This document shows positions 44,822 to 54,298 of a DNA stretch of 64,000 nt, one piece after another. The DNA comes from Fodinibacter sp963707895. GTDB lineage: Bacteria > Actinomycetota > Actinomycetes > Actinomycetales > Dermatophilaceae. The position numbers and the translations under genes were made by a program. The stretch covers positions 1 through 64,000 of the forward strand of contig CAVPRS010000003.1 of NCBI GenBank assembly GCA_963707895.1. The letters run 5' to 3'. The notes beneath the pieces are model-generated. The model was not told the origin of the DNA and did no database searches. It saw only the letters and a list, made by a program, of their open reading frames with translations. Position 1 is the stretch's first letter; every line of letters starts with the position of its first letter.

Positions 44822-46000
44822 TCAGTTCTTCGAGGCCAGCTCGGCGGCCCTGCGGGCGGCGCCGTCCATGGTCTCCTCGATGATCACGCGGGGGTGGTTG
44901 CGCTCGAGCAGGATGCGCCGCCCCTCCTCCACGTTGTTGCCGTCGAGGCGCACGACCAGCGGGCGGTCCTCCTCCTCGCCGAGCGAGTCGAGCGCGCCGA
45001 CGATGCCGTTGGCCACCGCGTCGCACGCGGTGATGCCGCCGAAGACGTTGACGAACACGCTCTTGACCTGCGGGTCGCTCAGGATGATGTGCAGCCCGTT
45101 GGCCATCACCTCGGCGCTCGCGCCACCACCGATGTCGAGGAAGTTGGCGGGCTTCTGGCCGCCGAACTCCTCACCGGCGTAGGCCACGACGTCGAGGGTG
45201 CTCATGACCAGGCCGGCTCCGTTGCCGATGATGCCGACCGAGCCGTCGAGCTTGACGTAGTTGAGGTCCTTCTCCTTGGCCGCCATCTCGAGCGGGTCGG
45301 TCTCGGTGTGGTCCTCGAGGGCCTCGTGCTCGGGGTGCCGGAAGAAGGCGTTCTCGTCGAGGGTCACCTTGCCGTCGAGGGCGACGATGTCGCCGGCGGC
45401 GGTCCGCACGAGCGGGTTCACCTCGACCAGGGTGGCGTCCTCCTCGCGGTAGACGGTCCACAGCGTCTTGAGCACCGGCTCGATCCTGGCCGCGGTGTCG
45501 CCGTCGAAGCCCGCGGCCTCGACGATCTCGCGCGCCTTGGCGTCGTCGATGCCGACGTTGGGGTCGACTGCGATGCGGGCCAGGGCCTCGGGGCGCTCGA
45601 CGGCGAGCTGCTCGATGTCCATGCCGCCCTCCTTCGAGCACATGGCGAGGTAGGTGCGCTGCGCCCGGTCGAGCAGGATCGAGAAGTAGTACTCCTCGTC
45701 GATCTGGGCGCCCTGGGCGATCATCACCTGGTGCACGGTGTGGCCCTTGATGTCCATGCCGAGGATGGCGCGGGCGTGCTCCTCCGCCTCGTCGGCCGTC
45801 TTCGCGACCTTGACGCCACCCGCCTTGCCGCGCCCGCCGGCCTTGACCTGCGCCTTGACGACGGTGACGCCGCCGCTCGCCGCGCCGATCCGCTCGGCGG
45901 CCGCCCGGGCCTCCTCGGGGGTCGTCGCGACCGCCCCGGCGAGCACGGGGACACCGTGCTTCTCGAACACGTCACGGGCCTGGTACTCGAAGAGATCCAC
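44822..46000 (-). CDS. sucC: Succinyl-CoA synthetase beta subunit
   Basis: A 392-residue ATP-grasp subunit that binds the nucleotide. Start GTG 46000 (VDLFEYQARDVFEKHGVPV) matches the conserved family start; an upstream in-frame codon adds six residues without conservation. Motifs: VKAQVKAGGRGKAGGVK, ARIEPVLKTLWTVYREEDATLVEVNPL (in parts LWTVYREEDATLVEVNPL), GLVMSTLDVVAYAG, NFLDIGGGASAEVM and VNVFGGITACD. First gene of sucCD. Confidence 0.96.
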   Translation of the reverse strand: MDLFEYQARDVFEKHGVPVLAGAVATTPEEARAAAERIGAASGGVTVVKAQVKAGGRGKAGGVKVAKTADEAEEHARAILGMDIKGHTVHQVMIAQGAQIDEEYYFSILLDRAQRTYLAMCSKEGGMDIEQLAVERPEALARIAVDPNVGIDDAKAREIVEAAGFDGDTAARIEPVLKTLWTVYREEDATLVEVNPLVRTAAGDIVALDGKVTLDENAFFRHPEHEALEDHTETDPLEMAAKEKDLNYVKLDGSVGIIGNGAGLVMSTLDVVAYAGEEFGGQKPANFLDIGGGASAEVMANGLHIILSDPQVKSVFVNVFGGITACDAVANGIVGALDSLGEEEDRPLVVRLDGNNVEEGRRILLERNHPRVIIEETMDGAARRAAELASKN

Positions 46001-46166
46001 GAGGCGATCCGTCCTCACTGTCGCTGGCTGACTGGCAGGTGGTCCGTTGGGGAGCCTAACGGGGGCGGAGGCGTGGGTCGCCCCCGAGGTGGGGGTCAGC
46101 GGCCGGTGGGACCCATCTCACGCCCGAGCGGTCGCCCCGCGCGACGACCGGTGGTGGGATGGGCGG

Positions 46167-46670
46167 GTGCCGTCCGCACTCCTCCCACCGACCACCTCCC
46201 GGGCCGTGGCCGCCCACGTCGTCCTCGGCGTCGTGGCCCTGGCCGGGGTTCTCGCGACCGGCGCCTGCGGCCAGGACACCCCCGCGCCGACGACCCCACC
46301 CGCCTCCTCGACCGAGACCACGGCGGTACCGAGCGGCCCGGCATCCGAGGTGCGGCTGGCCCGCGTCGGGGGTGTGGCGGGGTTCCAGGACGTGCTCGTG
46401 GTCGCGCCGGACGGGAGCGTGACCGGCACGACCCGGTCCGGACAGGTCGACTGCACCGTCCCCGCGGCGACCGTGCAGGTCCTCGCCACCGCGGCACCAC
46501 CCACCACGGGCCTGAATGCCGGCAACGACCGGATCGCCACGAGCGTCGAGCGGGAGGGGACCACGTTCGACCTCGGCGAGGCCCAGGGCACCGACCCGCT
46601 CTCGAGGGCCGCCCGCACCGTGCTCGACGACGTCCAGCTGCCGCGGGACCAGCGCACCGTCTGCACCTGA
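46167..46670 (+). CDS. Small lipoprotein of unknown function
   Basis: A 167-residue predicted lipoprotein. The N-terminal segment AAHVVLGVVALAGVLATGAC ends in a lipobox with Cys34, then a Thr/Pro/Ser linker (DTPAPTTPPASSTETTAVPS). The globular part contains two Cys (GQVDCTVP and RTVCT at the very end) that may pair. It resembles protealysin-inhibitor-like ('emfourin') or other short secreted proteins only loosely; I do not assign a family. The start is GTG 46167; longer frames lack a signal. Confidence 0.7.
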   Translation: MPSALLPPTTSRAVAAHVVLGVVALAGVLATGACGQDTPAPTTPPASSTETTAVPSGPASEVRLARVGGVAGFQDVLVVAPDGSVTGTTRSGQVDCTVPAATVQVLATAAPPTTGLNAGNDRIATSVEREGTTFDLGEAQGTDPLSRAARTVLDDVQLPRDQRTVCT

Positions 46671-46793
46671 GCGCCGGTGAGGGGCCCGGCCGTGGTGGCC
46701 GGCCCCGAAGGCTCCCGAGACCCAGACCGCATGGTGACCACCTGCCCGCAGTCCCGGGTGCATGGGCGGGCGCGGCCGTACAGTGGCGTCGCC

Positions 46794-47726
46794 ATGGCGA
46801 CCCGCCCGCGGCCGACGGCCGCTCCGCGAGACGAGCCACCTGCACCGACGCAGGCCTCGGTCCTCCGCCACGCCCGCGGGCTGGTCTCGGCCGTCCGGCA
46901 CCTCCTCGACCCCGCGGTGATCGCCGGCAACGCGGTCGAGTCGGCCTGGCTGGCGGCGCACGTGACGACCTGGCCGGTCGGGCTGGTGGTGGGTCGCGGT
47001 GAGCGGTCCGGCCCGGTGTACCGGCTCGAGCACCTGGCTCCCGTGCAGCGCGGGCTGCTCGTCTCGAACGTCGAGGCGGCGGGTACCCCGATCCTGCTGG
47101 TGCACGGCATCGTCAGCAACCGCTCGATCTTCACGCTGCTGCGGCGCGGGCTCACCCGGCGCGGGTTCTCGAACGTCTTCGCGATGAACTACCTGACCGT
47201 CTCCAACGACGTGCGCGCCGCGGCGGCCGGCCTGTCGGTCGAGGTCGAGCGGATCGTCGAGGAGACCGGCTTCGAGCGGATCCACATCATCGGGCACAGC
47301 CTGGGAGGGCTGATCGCCCGCTACTACGTCACCCGGCTCGGCGGCGACGCCCGCGTGCACACCCTCATCACCCTGGGAACCCCACACCGCGGCAGCTACG
47401 CCGCCTACGCCGTGCCGACGACGCTGATGCAGCAGATGCGTCCGGGCAGCCACCTGATGCGCGAGCTCGACCGGCCGGTTCGCGGCTGCCGCACGCGGTT
47501 CATCTCGTACTGGAGCGACAACGACCTCGCGATCCTGCCGCAGCACCACGCGGCGCTACGGCACCGCGACCTGGGCGCCCGCAACATCAAGCTGCACGGG
47601 GCGGGTCACCTCACCCTGCCGATGATGGGCGAGGTCGTGCACGGCATCTCCACCGCGCTGGCCCACCTCGACGCCCAGGGCGGCACGGTCACCTCGGGCG
47701 TCACCCCGCTGGCGCTGGACGACTGA
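46794..47726 (+). CDS. Alpha/beta-hydrolase, triacylglycerol-lipase-like
   Basis: A 310-residue hydrolase. Core motifs: PILLVHGIVSNRSIF (oxyanion region), nucleophile elbow GHSLGG (Ser about 171), TLGTPHRGSYAAY, and a C-terminal HGAGHLTLPM supplying the His. This layout matches the actinobacterial esterase/lipase group with the LGTPH motif. No signal peptide is evident, so it may be cytoplasmic or membrane-associated through the N-terminal amphipathic part. TACAGT at 46779-46784 is a -10-like box 9 bases before the ATG. Confidence 0.85.
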   Translation: MATRPRPTAAPRDEPPAPTQASVLRHARGLVSAVRHLLDPAVIAGNAVESAWLAAHVTTWPVGLVVGRGERSGPVYRLEHLAPVQRGLLVSNVEAAGTPILLVHGIVSNRSIFTLLRRGLTRRGFSNVFAMNYLTVSNDVRAAAAGLSVEVERIVEETGFERIHIIGHSLGGLIARYYVTRLGGDARVHTLITLGTPHRGSYAAYAVPTTLMQQMRPGSHLMRELDRPVRGCRTRFISYWSDNDLAILPQHHAALRHRDLGARNIKLHGAGHLTLPMMGEVVHGISTALAHLDAQGGTVTSGVTPLALDD

Positions 47727-47866
47727 GCAACCGCACTGACCTGCGGCGTCATCGGGGGCACCCGGTGTGAGCAGGATCACTGTCGGTGGTTACCCGCAGG
47801 TCACCCTGCGTGCCGTTCGATGATTCCCGGCGACTTCTCGGGCCATTCTCAGGTGTTGTTTGTGTT

Positions 47867-47884
47867 GTCACGGAATGGTCACGG
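47867..47884 (+). promoter_or_regulatory. Direct repeat GTCACGG-N4-GTCACGG upstream of the M23 gene
   Basis: Two identical GTCACGG heptamers start 11 bases apart (47867 and 47878), one DNA turn, about 46 bases before the GTG start. The spacing recalls MtrA boxes that control M23 peptidase genes in actinobacteria, but the heptamer is not a consensus match. Confidence 0.4.
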
Positions 47885-47929
47885 TACGGTGTCTTCCAGC
47901 CCCGTCTCCACCCCTGAGGTCATCCCCCT

Positions 47930-48706
47930 GTGAGTTCTTCGTCCTACCGAGGACGGCACTACGGCGGACGTCACCGCGTCCGCACCCGTCGCGCCCGTCT
48001 GCCCCGAGCCTTCAGCTCGAGCTTCGTGCTGCCCACGCTGGCAGCCGGTGCGCTCGTGGTGACTGCCACGGGGGCCACGGTCACGGCCGGAGCCGAGGCG
48101 AAGCCGCTCACCCTCGACCTCAGCGGGAACCAGACCGCCATTGCCCGCTCCGAGCAGGTCGCAGACGAGGCCATGGTCACGGACCTGGCCCAGCGCCGTT
48201 CGGCCTCGGCCATGGGCACCGCAGCCCACCAGGGCCGCGTCGAGGAGCAGGCCAGGGCCGCCCGCAGCGCGAAGCGCAAGGCCGCCGCCGAGGCCAAGGC
48301 CGAGCGCGAGGGCAAGCGCTGGGTGCGCCCCATCCACATCTGGCACATCACGTCGGGCTTCGGCTGGCGCTGGGGCAAGACGCACGACGGCATCGACCTC
48401 GGCGCCGAGACCGGCACCCCGATCTACGCGATGTCCAAGGGCACCGTGATCGGCTCGTTCTACGACTCGAGCTTCGGCAACAAGGTCGAGATCAAGTACT
48501 GGGACGGCTCGATCTCCTGGTACGGCCACATGAGCCGGCGGATCGCCCAGAAGGGCGACACCGTGATGCCGGGCGAGCTCGTCGGGCTGGTCGGCGACAC
48601 CGGCCACTCCTTCGGCTCGCACCTGCACTTCGAGATGCAGAAGACCACCATCAACGACAGCCCGGTCGACCCCTTGCCGTGGCTGCGCCTGCACGGCCTG
48701 CTCTGA
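47930..48706 (+). CDS. Secreted M23-family (LytM-type) peptidoglycan endopeptidase
   Basis: A 258-residue cell-wall protein. A basic N-terminus (RGRHYGGRHRVRTRRARLPR) precedes a hydrophobic export segment (SFVLPTLAAGALVVTATGATV); then a charged helical linker rich in Lys/Ala/Glu, and a C-terminal M23 domain. Metal ligands are in THDGIDLGA and the final HLHFE; the flanking GFGWRWGKTH and YGHMSR are typical. Start GTG 47930. It may be active or act as a regulator as some LytM proteins do; the ligands are intact, so activity is likely. Confidence 0.92.
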   Translation: MSSSSYRGRHYGGRHRVRTRRARLPRAFSSSFVLPTLAAGALVVTATGATVTAGAEAKPLTLDLSGNQTAIARSEQVADEAMVTDLAQRRSASAMGTAAHQGRVEEQARAARSAKRKAAAEAKAEREGKRWVRPIHIWHITSGFGWRWGKTHDGIDLGAETGTPIYAMSKGTVIGSFYDSSFGNKVEIKYWDGSISWYGHMSRRIAQKGDTVMPGELVGLVGDTGHSFGSHLHFEMQKTTINDSPVDPLPWLRLHGLL

Positions 48707-48736
48707 CCGCGTCGGCCGTCGAGCCGGCGTCGAGCC

Positions 48737-51187
48737 TCAGAGCTTCTCGAGCGGGGCGAACCTCAGCACGAACCGCTTGACCCCGAGCTCACCGCCGAAG
48801 TCGACCTCGGCCTGCGTCTTGTCGCCCTCGCCGAGGGTGCGCACCACCGTGCCCAGGCCGTAGCTGTCGTGGGTGACCCGGTCGCCCGGTGACAGCGGGA
48901 TGACCGGCCGGTTGCCCGGCGAGCGCACGCCGGGCCGCGCCGCGAGGGTGGCCACGGCCGGCCGCTGGTCGCGGCGCCCGATGGCCGCCGCGCCCGACAG
49001 CTCGCGCTCCCACTCGACCAGGTCGGCCGGGATCTCGTCGAGGAAGCGTGACGGCGGGTTGTACTGCGGTGCGCCCCAAGCAGATCGGACCGCGGCGCGC
49101 GAGAGGTGCAGCCGCTCGCGAGCCCGGGTGATGCCGACGTAGGCCAGCCGACGCTCCTCCTCGAGCTCCTTGGCATCGCCCAGGCTGCGCAGGTGCGGGA
49201 AGGTGCCGTCCTCCATGCCGGTGAGGAACACCACCGGGAACTCCAGCCCCTTGGCCGTGTGCAGCGTCATCAGGGTGACCACCCCGGCCCGCTCGGCCTC
49301 CTCGGTGTCGGGGATCTCGTCGGCGTCGGCGACGAGCGAGACCTGCTCGAGGAAGTCCTCGAGGCTGACCACCTCACCGGTCTCGCGGCGGGCCTCGTCG
49401 AACTCGCGGGCCACGGCGACGAGCTCGGCGAGGTTCTCGACCCGCGTCTCGTCCTGCGGGTCGTGGCTGGCCCGCAGCTCGGTGAGGTAGCCCGAGCGGT
49501 CGAGCACGGCCTCGAGCAGGTCGGACACCCCGGCGTCCTCGTCGTCGCGGACCTGCCCGAGACCCTCGAGCAGCGAGGTGAAGCCCTTGATCGCGGCGAC
49601 CGAGCGGGTGGCGATGCCGGGCGCGTCGTCGGGTCGGCCGAGAGCGGCGACGAACGGGATGCGCTCGCGCTCGGCGAGCGCGCTGATGCAGGCCTCGGCG
49701 CGGTCGCCGATGCCGCGCTTGGGGACGTTGACGATGCGCCGCAGGTTGACCGTGTCGCTGGGGTTGGACAGCACCCGAAGGTAGGCCAGGGCGTCCTTGA
49801 CCTCGCGGCGCTCGTAGAACCGCGTGCCGCCGACCACCTTGTAGGGCAGCCCGACCCGCACGAACACCTCCTCGAGGGCACGCGACTGAGCGTTGGTGCG
49901 GTAGAACACGGCGACGTCGCCGGGGCGCACGCCGTGCTCGTCGCCGAGCCGGTCGATCGAGCGGGCCACGAAGGAGGCCTCGTCGTGCTCGTTGTCGCCC
50001 ACGTAGCCGATGATGCGGGCGCCGTCGCCGGTGTCGCTCCACAGGTTCTTCTTGCGGCGGCCCTCGTTGCGCGCGATCACCGCGTTGGCGGCCCGCAGGA
50101 TGGTCTGGGTCGAGCGGTAGTTCTGCTCGAGCAGGATGGTGCGGGCGTCGGGGTAGTCCTGCTCGAACTCCTCGATGTTGCGGATCGTGGCCCCGCGGAA
50201 GGCGTAGATCGACTGGTCGGCGTCACCGACGACGACGAGCTCGCTCGGCTCGACGCCGTGCTCACTGCGCGTCTCGGGGCGCCCGACCAGCTCACGGACC
50301 AGCTGGTACTGGGCGTGGTTGGTGTCCTGGTACTCGTCGACCATGACGTGGCGGAACCGCCGCCGGTAGTGCTCGGCGACGTCGGGGAAGGCCTGGAACA
50401 TGTGCACCGTGGTCATGATCAGGTCGTCGAAGTCCATGGCGTTGGCCTGGCGCAGCCGCCGCTGGTAGGCGGTGTAGGCCTCGGCCAGCACCTGCTCCTG
50501 GTGCGGGCTGGCCTCGGTGACCTGGCGCGCGTAGGTCTCCTCGTCGACCAGCTCGTTCTTGAGGTTGGACACCTGGTGGCTGAACGAGCGCGGGTTGTAG
50601 CGCTTGGGGTCGAGGTCCATGTCGCGGATGACCATCGACATCAGCCGCTGCGAGTCGGCGGCGTCGTAGATCGAGAAGGTCGAGCGCAGCCCCACCTTGT
50701 CGGCCTCGCGGCGCAGGATGCGCACGCAGGCGCTGTGGAAGGTCATCACCCACATCGCCCTGGCGCGCGGGCCGACCAGGCTCGACACGCGCTCGCGCAT
50801 CTCGGCAGCGGCCTTGTTGGTGAACGTGATGGCGAGCACCTGGCCGGGCTGCACGCCGCGGGCGGCCAGCAGGTAGGCGACGCGGTGGGCCAGCACCCGG
50901 GTCTTGCCCGAGCCGGCACCGGCGACGATCAGCAGCGGGCCACCCTCGTGCAGCACGGCCTCTCGCTGCTGCGGGTTGAGCCCGGCGAGCAGCTCCTCGG
51001 GGTCGGCACCGGGGCGGGCGGCCGCCGGGCCGCCGTCGGGACCCAGCCCGGCCGCCGCGGCCTCGGCCCAGGTGGGCACCCCGGACGCGTTGACCAGCGC
51101 CGCGTGGGCGCTGGCGGCGGTGGCCGGGTCCACGTGCGGCTCGTGGCCCGAACCGCCGAAGTCGAGGCCGTCGAAGAGGGTGCTCAT
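48737..51187 (-). CDS. pcrA: UvrD/PcrA-type DNA helicase
   Basis: An 816-residue superfamily 1A helicase that unwinds DNA 3' to 5' in excision repair and fork processing. Motifs in order: Walker A AGAGSGKTRVLAHRVAYLL, TFTNKAAAEMRERV, Walker B DEYQDTNHAQYQL, GDADQSIYAFRGA, EQNYRSTQTIL, FLTGMEDGTFPHLR and VGITRARERL. The C-terminus ends in the Tudor-like PcrA segment (GDRVTHDSYGLGTVV). The N-terminal 50 residues before LNPQQREAV are an unusual linker found in some actinobacteria. Confidence 0.96.
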   Translation of the reverse strand: MSTLFDGLDFGGSGHEPHVDPATAASAHAALVNASGVPTWAEAAAAGLGPDGGPAAARPGADPEELLAGLNPQQREAVLHEGGPLLIVAGAGSGKTRVLAHRVAYLLAARGVQPGQVLAITFTNKAAAEMRERVSSLVGPRARAMWVMTFHSACVRILRREADKVGLRSTFSIYDAADSQRLMSMVIRDMDLDPKRYNPRSFSHQVSNLKNELVDEETYARQVTEASPHQEQVLAEAYTAYQRRLRQANAMDFDDLIMTTVHMFQAFPDVAEHYRRRFRHVMVDEYQDTNHAQYQLVRELVGRPETRSEHGVEPSELVVVGDADQSIYAFRGATIRNIEEFEQDYPDARTILLEQNYRSTQTILRAANAVIARNEGRRKKNLWSDTGDGARIIGYVGDNEHDEASFVARSIDRLGDEHGVRPGDVAVFYRTNAQSRALEEVFVRVGLPYKVVGGTRFYERREVKDALAYLRVLSNPSDTVNLRRIVNVPKRGIGDRAEACISALAERERIPFVAALGRPDDAPGIATRSVAAIKGFTSLLEGLGQVRDDEDAGVSDLLEAVLDRSGYLTELRASHDPQDETRVENLAELVAVAREFDEARRETGEVVSLEDFLEQVSLVADADEIPDTEEAERAGVVTLMTLHTAKGLEFPVVFLTGMEDGTFPHLRSLGDAKELEEERRLAYVGITRARERLHLSRAAVRSAWGAPQYNPPSRFLDEIPADLVEWERELSGAAAIGRRDQRPAVATLAARPGVRSPGNRPVIPLSPGDRVTHDSYGLGTVVRTLGEGDKTQAEVDFGGELGVKRFVLRFAPLEKL

Positions 51188-51349
51188 GTCGGGGCCAACC
51201 CTACGTGGCGGCGCCGACCTCGCCCTCCTCGCCGCGCCTCTGCGGGCGAGCGGGCGGTCGGGACCAGCACCGGGGTCCCGACCGCCCTGGCGACGAGGCC
51301 GGGAGGCTGCCCGGGCCTCACCGCCGGGAGGTGCGCCCGAAGGAGGGGG

Positions 51350-51664
51350 TCAGCCGCACCAGGGGTAGACGAAGATGCTGTTCGCGCCGGCCCGGTGGTC
51401 GGCCAGGAGGGTCGAGTACGGGATGACGGTGTCGAGGGTGAAGCCCTCGGGCAGGCCGTTGCGCGCCGTCACGCCCACCGAGACGGCTGTCCCGACCGTG
51501 ATCCCGCTCTTCGCGACCGCACTGTGCAGGCCGACCGCCTTGAGGGTCGCGATGCCGGCCCGCATGCAGTCGGTGTCGGGCTTCGCCTGGGCGGGAGCGG
51601 CGACCAGCAAGGCGGCGCCGGCGGTTGCGGCGAGGACGGCGGTGACACGGGTACGGGTTCTCAT
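51350..51664 (-). CDS. Small secreted protein of unknown function
   Basis: A 104-residue exported protein. Signal peptide MRTRTRVTAVLAATAGAALL with cleavage after APAQA, leaving a mature part of about 77 residues with two Cys (DTDCMRAG and the penultimate PWCG), likely a disulfide. The middle (SGITVGTAVSVGVTARNGLP) is beta-like. I do not recognise a family. The upstream reading frame to 51895 lacks any signal and is rejected as start; AGGAGGAAC precedes ATG 51664. Confidence 0.78.
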   Translation of the reverse strand: MRTRTRVTAVLAATAGAALLVAAPAQAKPDTDCMRAGIATLKAVGLHSAVAKSGITVGTAVSVGVTARNGLPEGFTLDTVIPYSTLLADHRAGANSIFVYPWCG

Positions 51665-51881
51665 GGTGTTCCTCCTGTGGACGGGGTGACGGCCGGGTCG
51701 GCCGTCCGGAGCTCCGACGCTAGGTCGGCGACGTCCCGCTGTCGAGTCTTTGTCAAAGGTTATCCGCCGGCCGCCTCCCGCCAGGGTCGCTCGGTCCCGG
51801 TCCGGTGGTCCGCGGACAACCACTCGGGTGCACGTGGCGATGGCGTCCGGTCCGCGCGCCGCAGCACATACGGTGTCTGGC

Positions 51882-52871
51882 ATGGCCTCGCGCAAGGGTG
51901 AGTTCGGTGAGCCGGTGGTGCTCGACGTCGACGGGTTCGACGTGCGCGTGTCCAGCCCGGAGCGGGTCTACTTCGCGGCTCGCGGCGAGACCAAGCTCGA
52001 CCTGGTCGAGTACTACCTCTCGGTCGGCGACGGCATCGTCAACGCGCTGCGCCAGCGGCCGTGCATGCTGCACCGCTTCCCCGACGGGGTCTCGGGCCCC
52101 AAGGTGCACCAGAAGCGGCTGCCCCGGGGTGCTCCGCCGTGGGTCGAGACGGTGCGCCTGCACTTCCCCCGCTACGGGCTGCACGCCGACGAGCTGTGCG
52201 TGACCCGGCTGGCCGACGTCGCGTGGGCCGTGCAGATGAGCACCGTCGAGTTCCACCCCTGGAACAGCCGCCGGGCCGACACCGAGAAGCCCGACGAGTG
52301 GCGCATCGACCTCGACCCGATGCCGGACGCCCCCTTCTCCCGCGTGCGGCGGGCCGCGCACGTCGCCCACGAGGTGCTCGACGAGCTGGGCGCCGTGGGG
52401 TGGCCGAAGACCAGTGGGGGCCATGGGCTGCACGTCTACGTGCGGATCGCACCCGACCACGGGTTCGGCGACGTGCGACGGGCCGCGCTGGCCTTCGCGC
52501 GGGAGGTGGAGCGCCGCATCCCAGACGACGTGACCACCACCTGGTGGCGCAAGGACCGCGACCCCGAGGCCGTGTTCGTCGACTACAACCAGAACGCGCG
52601 CGACCACACGATCGCCGCGGCCTACTCGGTGCGCGGCAACGACATCGGCACCGTGTCGACCCCCTTCCGGTGGGACGAGCTCGACGACGTGGAGCCCAAC
52701 GACTTCACGATCGCCACGGTGCCCGCCCGGTATGCCGAGCTCGGCGACCTGCACGCCGGCATCGACGACGCGGTGTTCGACATCACCCCGCTCCTGGAGT
52801 GGGCCGAGCGCGACGAGGCCGCGGGCGCCCAGGCCCCACCCGAGCCCGAGGACGACACGGGGAAGCCCTAG
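51882..52871 (+). CDS. Stand-alone LigD-type polymerase (primase-polymerase domain)
   Basis: A 329-residue archaeo-eukaryotic primase-fold protein like the polymerase domain of LigD. Conserved parts: NPERV-equivalent SSPERVYF, RPCMLHRFPDGVSGPKVHQK, WAVQMSTVEFHPWNSRR, the catalytic DEWRIDLDPMPDAPF with two Asp, TSGGHGLHVYV, and DYNQNARDHTIAAAYSVR. In non-homologous end joining it adds nucleotides at breaks. No ligase or nuclease domain is fused and no Ku gene is in the window, so it may serve a separate repair role. TACGGT lies 7 bases before the ATG. Confidence 0.9.
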   Translation: MASRKGEFGEPVVLDVDGFDVRVSSPERVYFAARGETKLDLVEYYLSVGDGIVNALRQRPCMLHRFPDGVSGPKVHQKRLPRGAPPWVETVRLHFPRYGLHADELCVTRLADVAWAVQMSTVEFHPWNSRRADTEKPDEWRIDLDPMPDAPFSRVRRAAHVAHEVLDELGAVGWPKTSGGHGLHVYVRIAPDHGFGDVRRAALAFAREVERRIPDDVTTTWWRKDRDPEAVFVDYNQNARDHTIAAAYSVRGNDIGTVSTPFRWDELDDVEPNDFTIATVPARYAELGDLHAGIDDAVFDITPLLEWAERDEAAGAQAPPEPEDDTGKP

Positions 52872-53317
52872 TGGACCTCGTCGTGCCGCCGGGACCCGGT
52901 GTGCCGCAGGGCTTGACGGTGCCAGCCGGAGAGCTCGTGGAGCGTTTCTCCCGCTCGTCGGGCCCGGGCGGCCAGGGCGTCAACACGGCCGACAGCCGGG
53001 TCGAGCTCGAGCTCGACGTCGCGGGCTTCGAAGGCTTCACCGACTCCCAGCGACGCCGGGTGCTGCGGGCCCTCGACCCGCGGCTCGTCGGCGGTCGGCT
53101 GCTGGTCGTGGCGGCGTCCGAGCACCGCCAGCAGCGGCGCAACCGGGTCGCCGCGCGGGAGCGGATGGCCGAGCTGCTCCGCGAGGCGATGGCTCCCCCA
53201 CCGGCTCCCCGGAGGGCGACCCGGCCCACCCGCGGCTCCAAGGAGCGGCGCCTGTCGGCGAAGAAGCGACGGGGCGAGACCAAGGCGGGGCGCTCGCGGC
53301 CGGCATCCGACGCCTGA
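52871..53317 (+). CDS. arfB: Peptidyl-tRNA hydrolase ArfB-like ribosome rescue factor
   Basis: A 148-residue class I release-factor-like protein. The GGQ catalytic motif is in FSRSSGPGGQGVNTADSRVELELD (as SSGPGGQGVNT followed by ADSRVELELD) and the basic C-tail (TRGSKERRLSAKKRRGETKAG) would lie in the mRNA channel of stalled ribosomes. No codon-recognition domain, as in ArfB/YaeJ. GTG 52871 shares its first base with the TAG of the polymerase gene. Confidence 0.9.
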   Translation: MDLVVPPGPGVPQGLTVPAGELVERFSRSSGPGGQGVNTADSRVELELDVAGFEGFTDSQRRRVLRALDPRLVGGRLLVVAASEHRQQRRNRVAARERMAELLREAMAPPPAPRRATRPTRGSKERRLSAKKRRGETKAGRSRPASDA

Positions 53318-53328
53318 CGGCGTCCGCG

Positions 53329-54270
53329 TCAGGCGACCGCCTCGCCGACCAGGCGGACGACCTCGTCGGCGCAGCCCCACGACAGGGTCACCCCGGCGCC
53401 GCCGTGCCCGTAGCAGGTCACCAAGGGCCGACCACTTCGCACGGATGACGCGAGCCGCACCTCGGGAGCCACCGGGCGCAGCCCCACCCGCGAGCCCAGC
53501 ACCTGGGCCCCGGCGAGCTCGGGCACCACCTCGCGGACCCGTCGCACGATGGCCAGGTGCACCTCGGGGTCGGGCTCGGCGTCCCACGAACCGCTGACGT
53601 CGGTGCCGCCGCAGACGACCCAGCCGGGGTGCGGCAGGGCGTAGACCATGCCGTCGGGGTTGTCGTCGTCGACGACCCATCGCGACAGGCCGGGGTTGGC
53701 CAGCAGGGCCACCTGGCCGCGCGACGGGGTCCCGGCGTCGTCGCCGAGGAGCGGCCCGGAACGGAGCCCGGCCGCCACCACCACGACGTCCCCGGACACG
53801 TCGTCGAGGTCGGTCACGCGGCCCTCGGCGAGCGCGACGCCGGCCTCGACACAACGCACCTCGAGCCAGGGCAGGAACACCGGCATCGTGACGAGCGGCA
53901 CCCTCGCCAGGACCCCTCCGGAGGCACCGGCGGGCAGCTCGTCGGCCCGGGCCTCGCGCCAGGTCGGAAGCGCCTCGGTCCACCAGCGGTCGGCCGTTCC
54001 GCGCTCGACGAGGACGCCCTCGCGCAGGGCCACACCGGAGTCCGGGTCGGCGGCCAGCACGGTGAAGCGCTCGAGTGCCACCCGTCCCCACCCGAGCACT
54101 CGCCCGCGCGGCTCGACGTGGTACGGGAACCACAGCCCACCCGCCACGGCGGACACGGTGTCGGCCACGGGTTCGTCACGCACGCACCGCACCTCGTGAC
54201 CGGCGCGGGCCAGCCCCAACGCCGCCGTGAGCCCCACGACGCCGCCGCCGACGACGGTCACCTGTGCCAT
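53329..54270 (-). CDS. dao: FAD-dependent D-amino acid oxidase
   Basis: A 313-residue DAO-family flavoenzyme that oxidises D-amino acids to keto acids and ammonia with H2O2. FAD-binding N-terminus VTVVGGGVVGLTAALGLA, the DAO hallmark VSAVAGGLWFPYHVEP, and the C-terminal VGLRPVAPEVRLA and CYGHGGAGVTLSWGCA. No signal peptide. ATG 54270 is adjacent to the dinucleotide fold. It converges on the ArfB-like gene with 11 bases between stops. Confidence 0.9.
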   Translation of the reverse strand: MAQVTVVGGGVVGLTAALGLARAGHEVRCVRDEPVADTVSAVAGGLWFPYHVEPRGRVLGWGRVALERFTVLAADPDSGVALREGVLVERGTADRWWTEALPTWREARADELPAGASGGVLARVPLVTMPVFLPWLEVRCVEAGVALAEGRVTDLDDVSGDVVVVAAGLRSGPLLGDDAGTPSRGQVALLANPGLSRWVVDDDNPDGMVYALPHPGWVVCGGTDVSGSWDAEPDPEVHLAIVRRVREVVPELAGAQVLGSRVGLRPVAPEVRLASSVRSGRPLVTCYGHGGAGVTLSWGCADEVVRLVGEAVA

Positions 54271-54298
54271 GCCCGCATCCTCCCCTAGCGTGGGCCGC

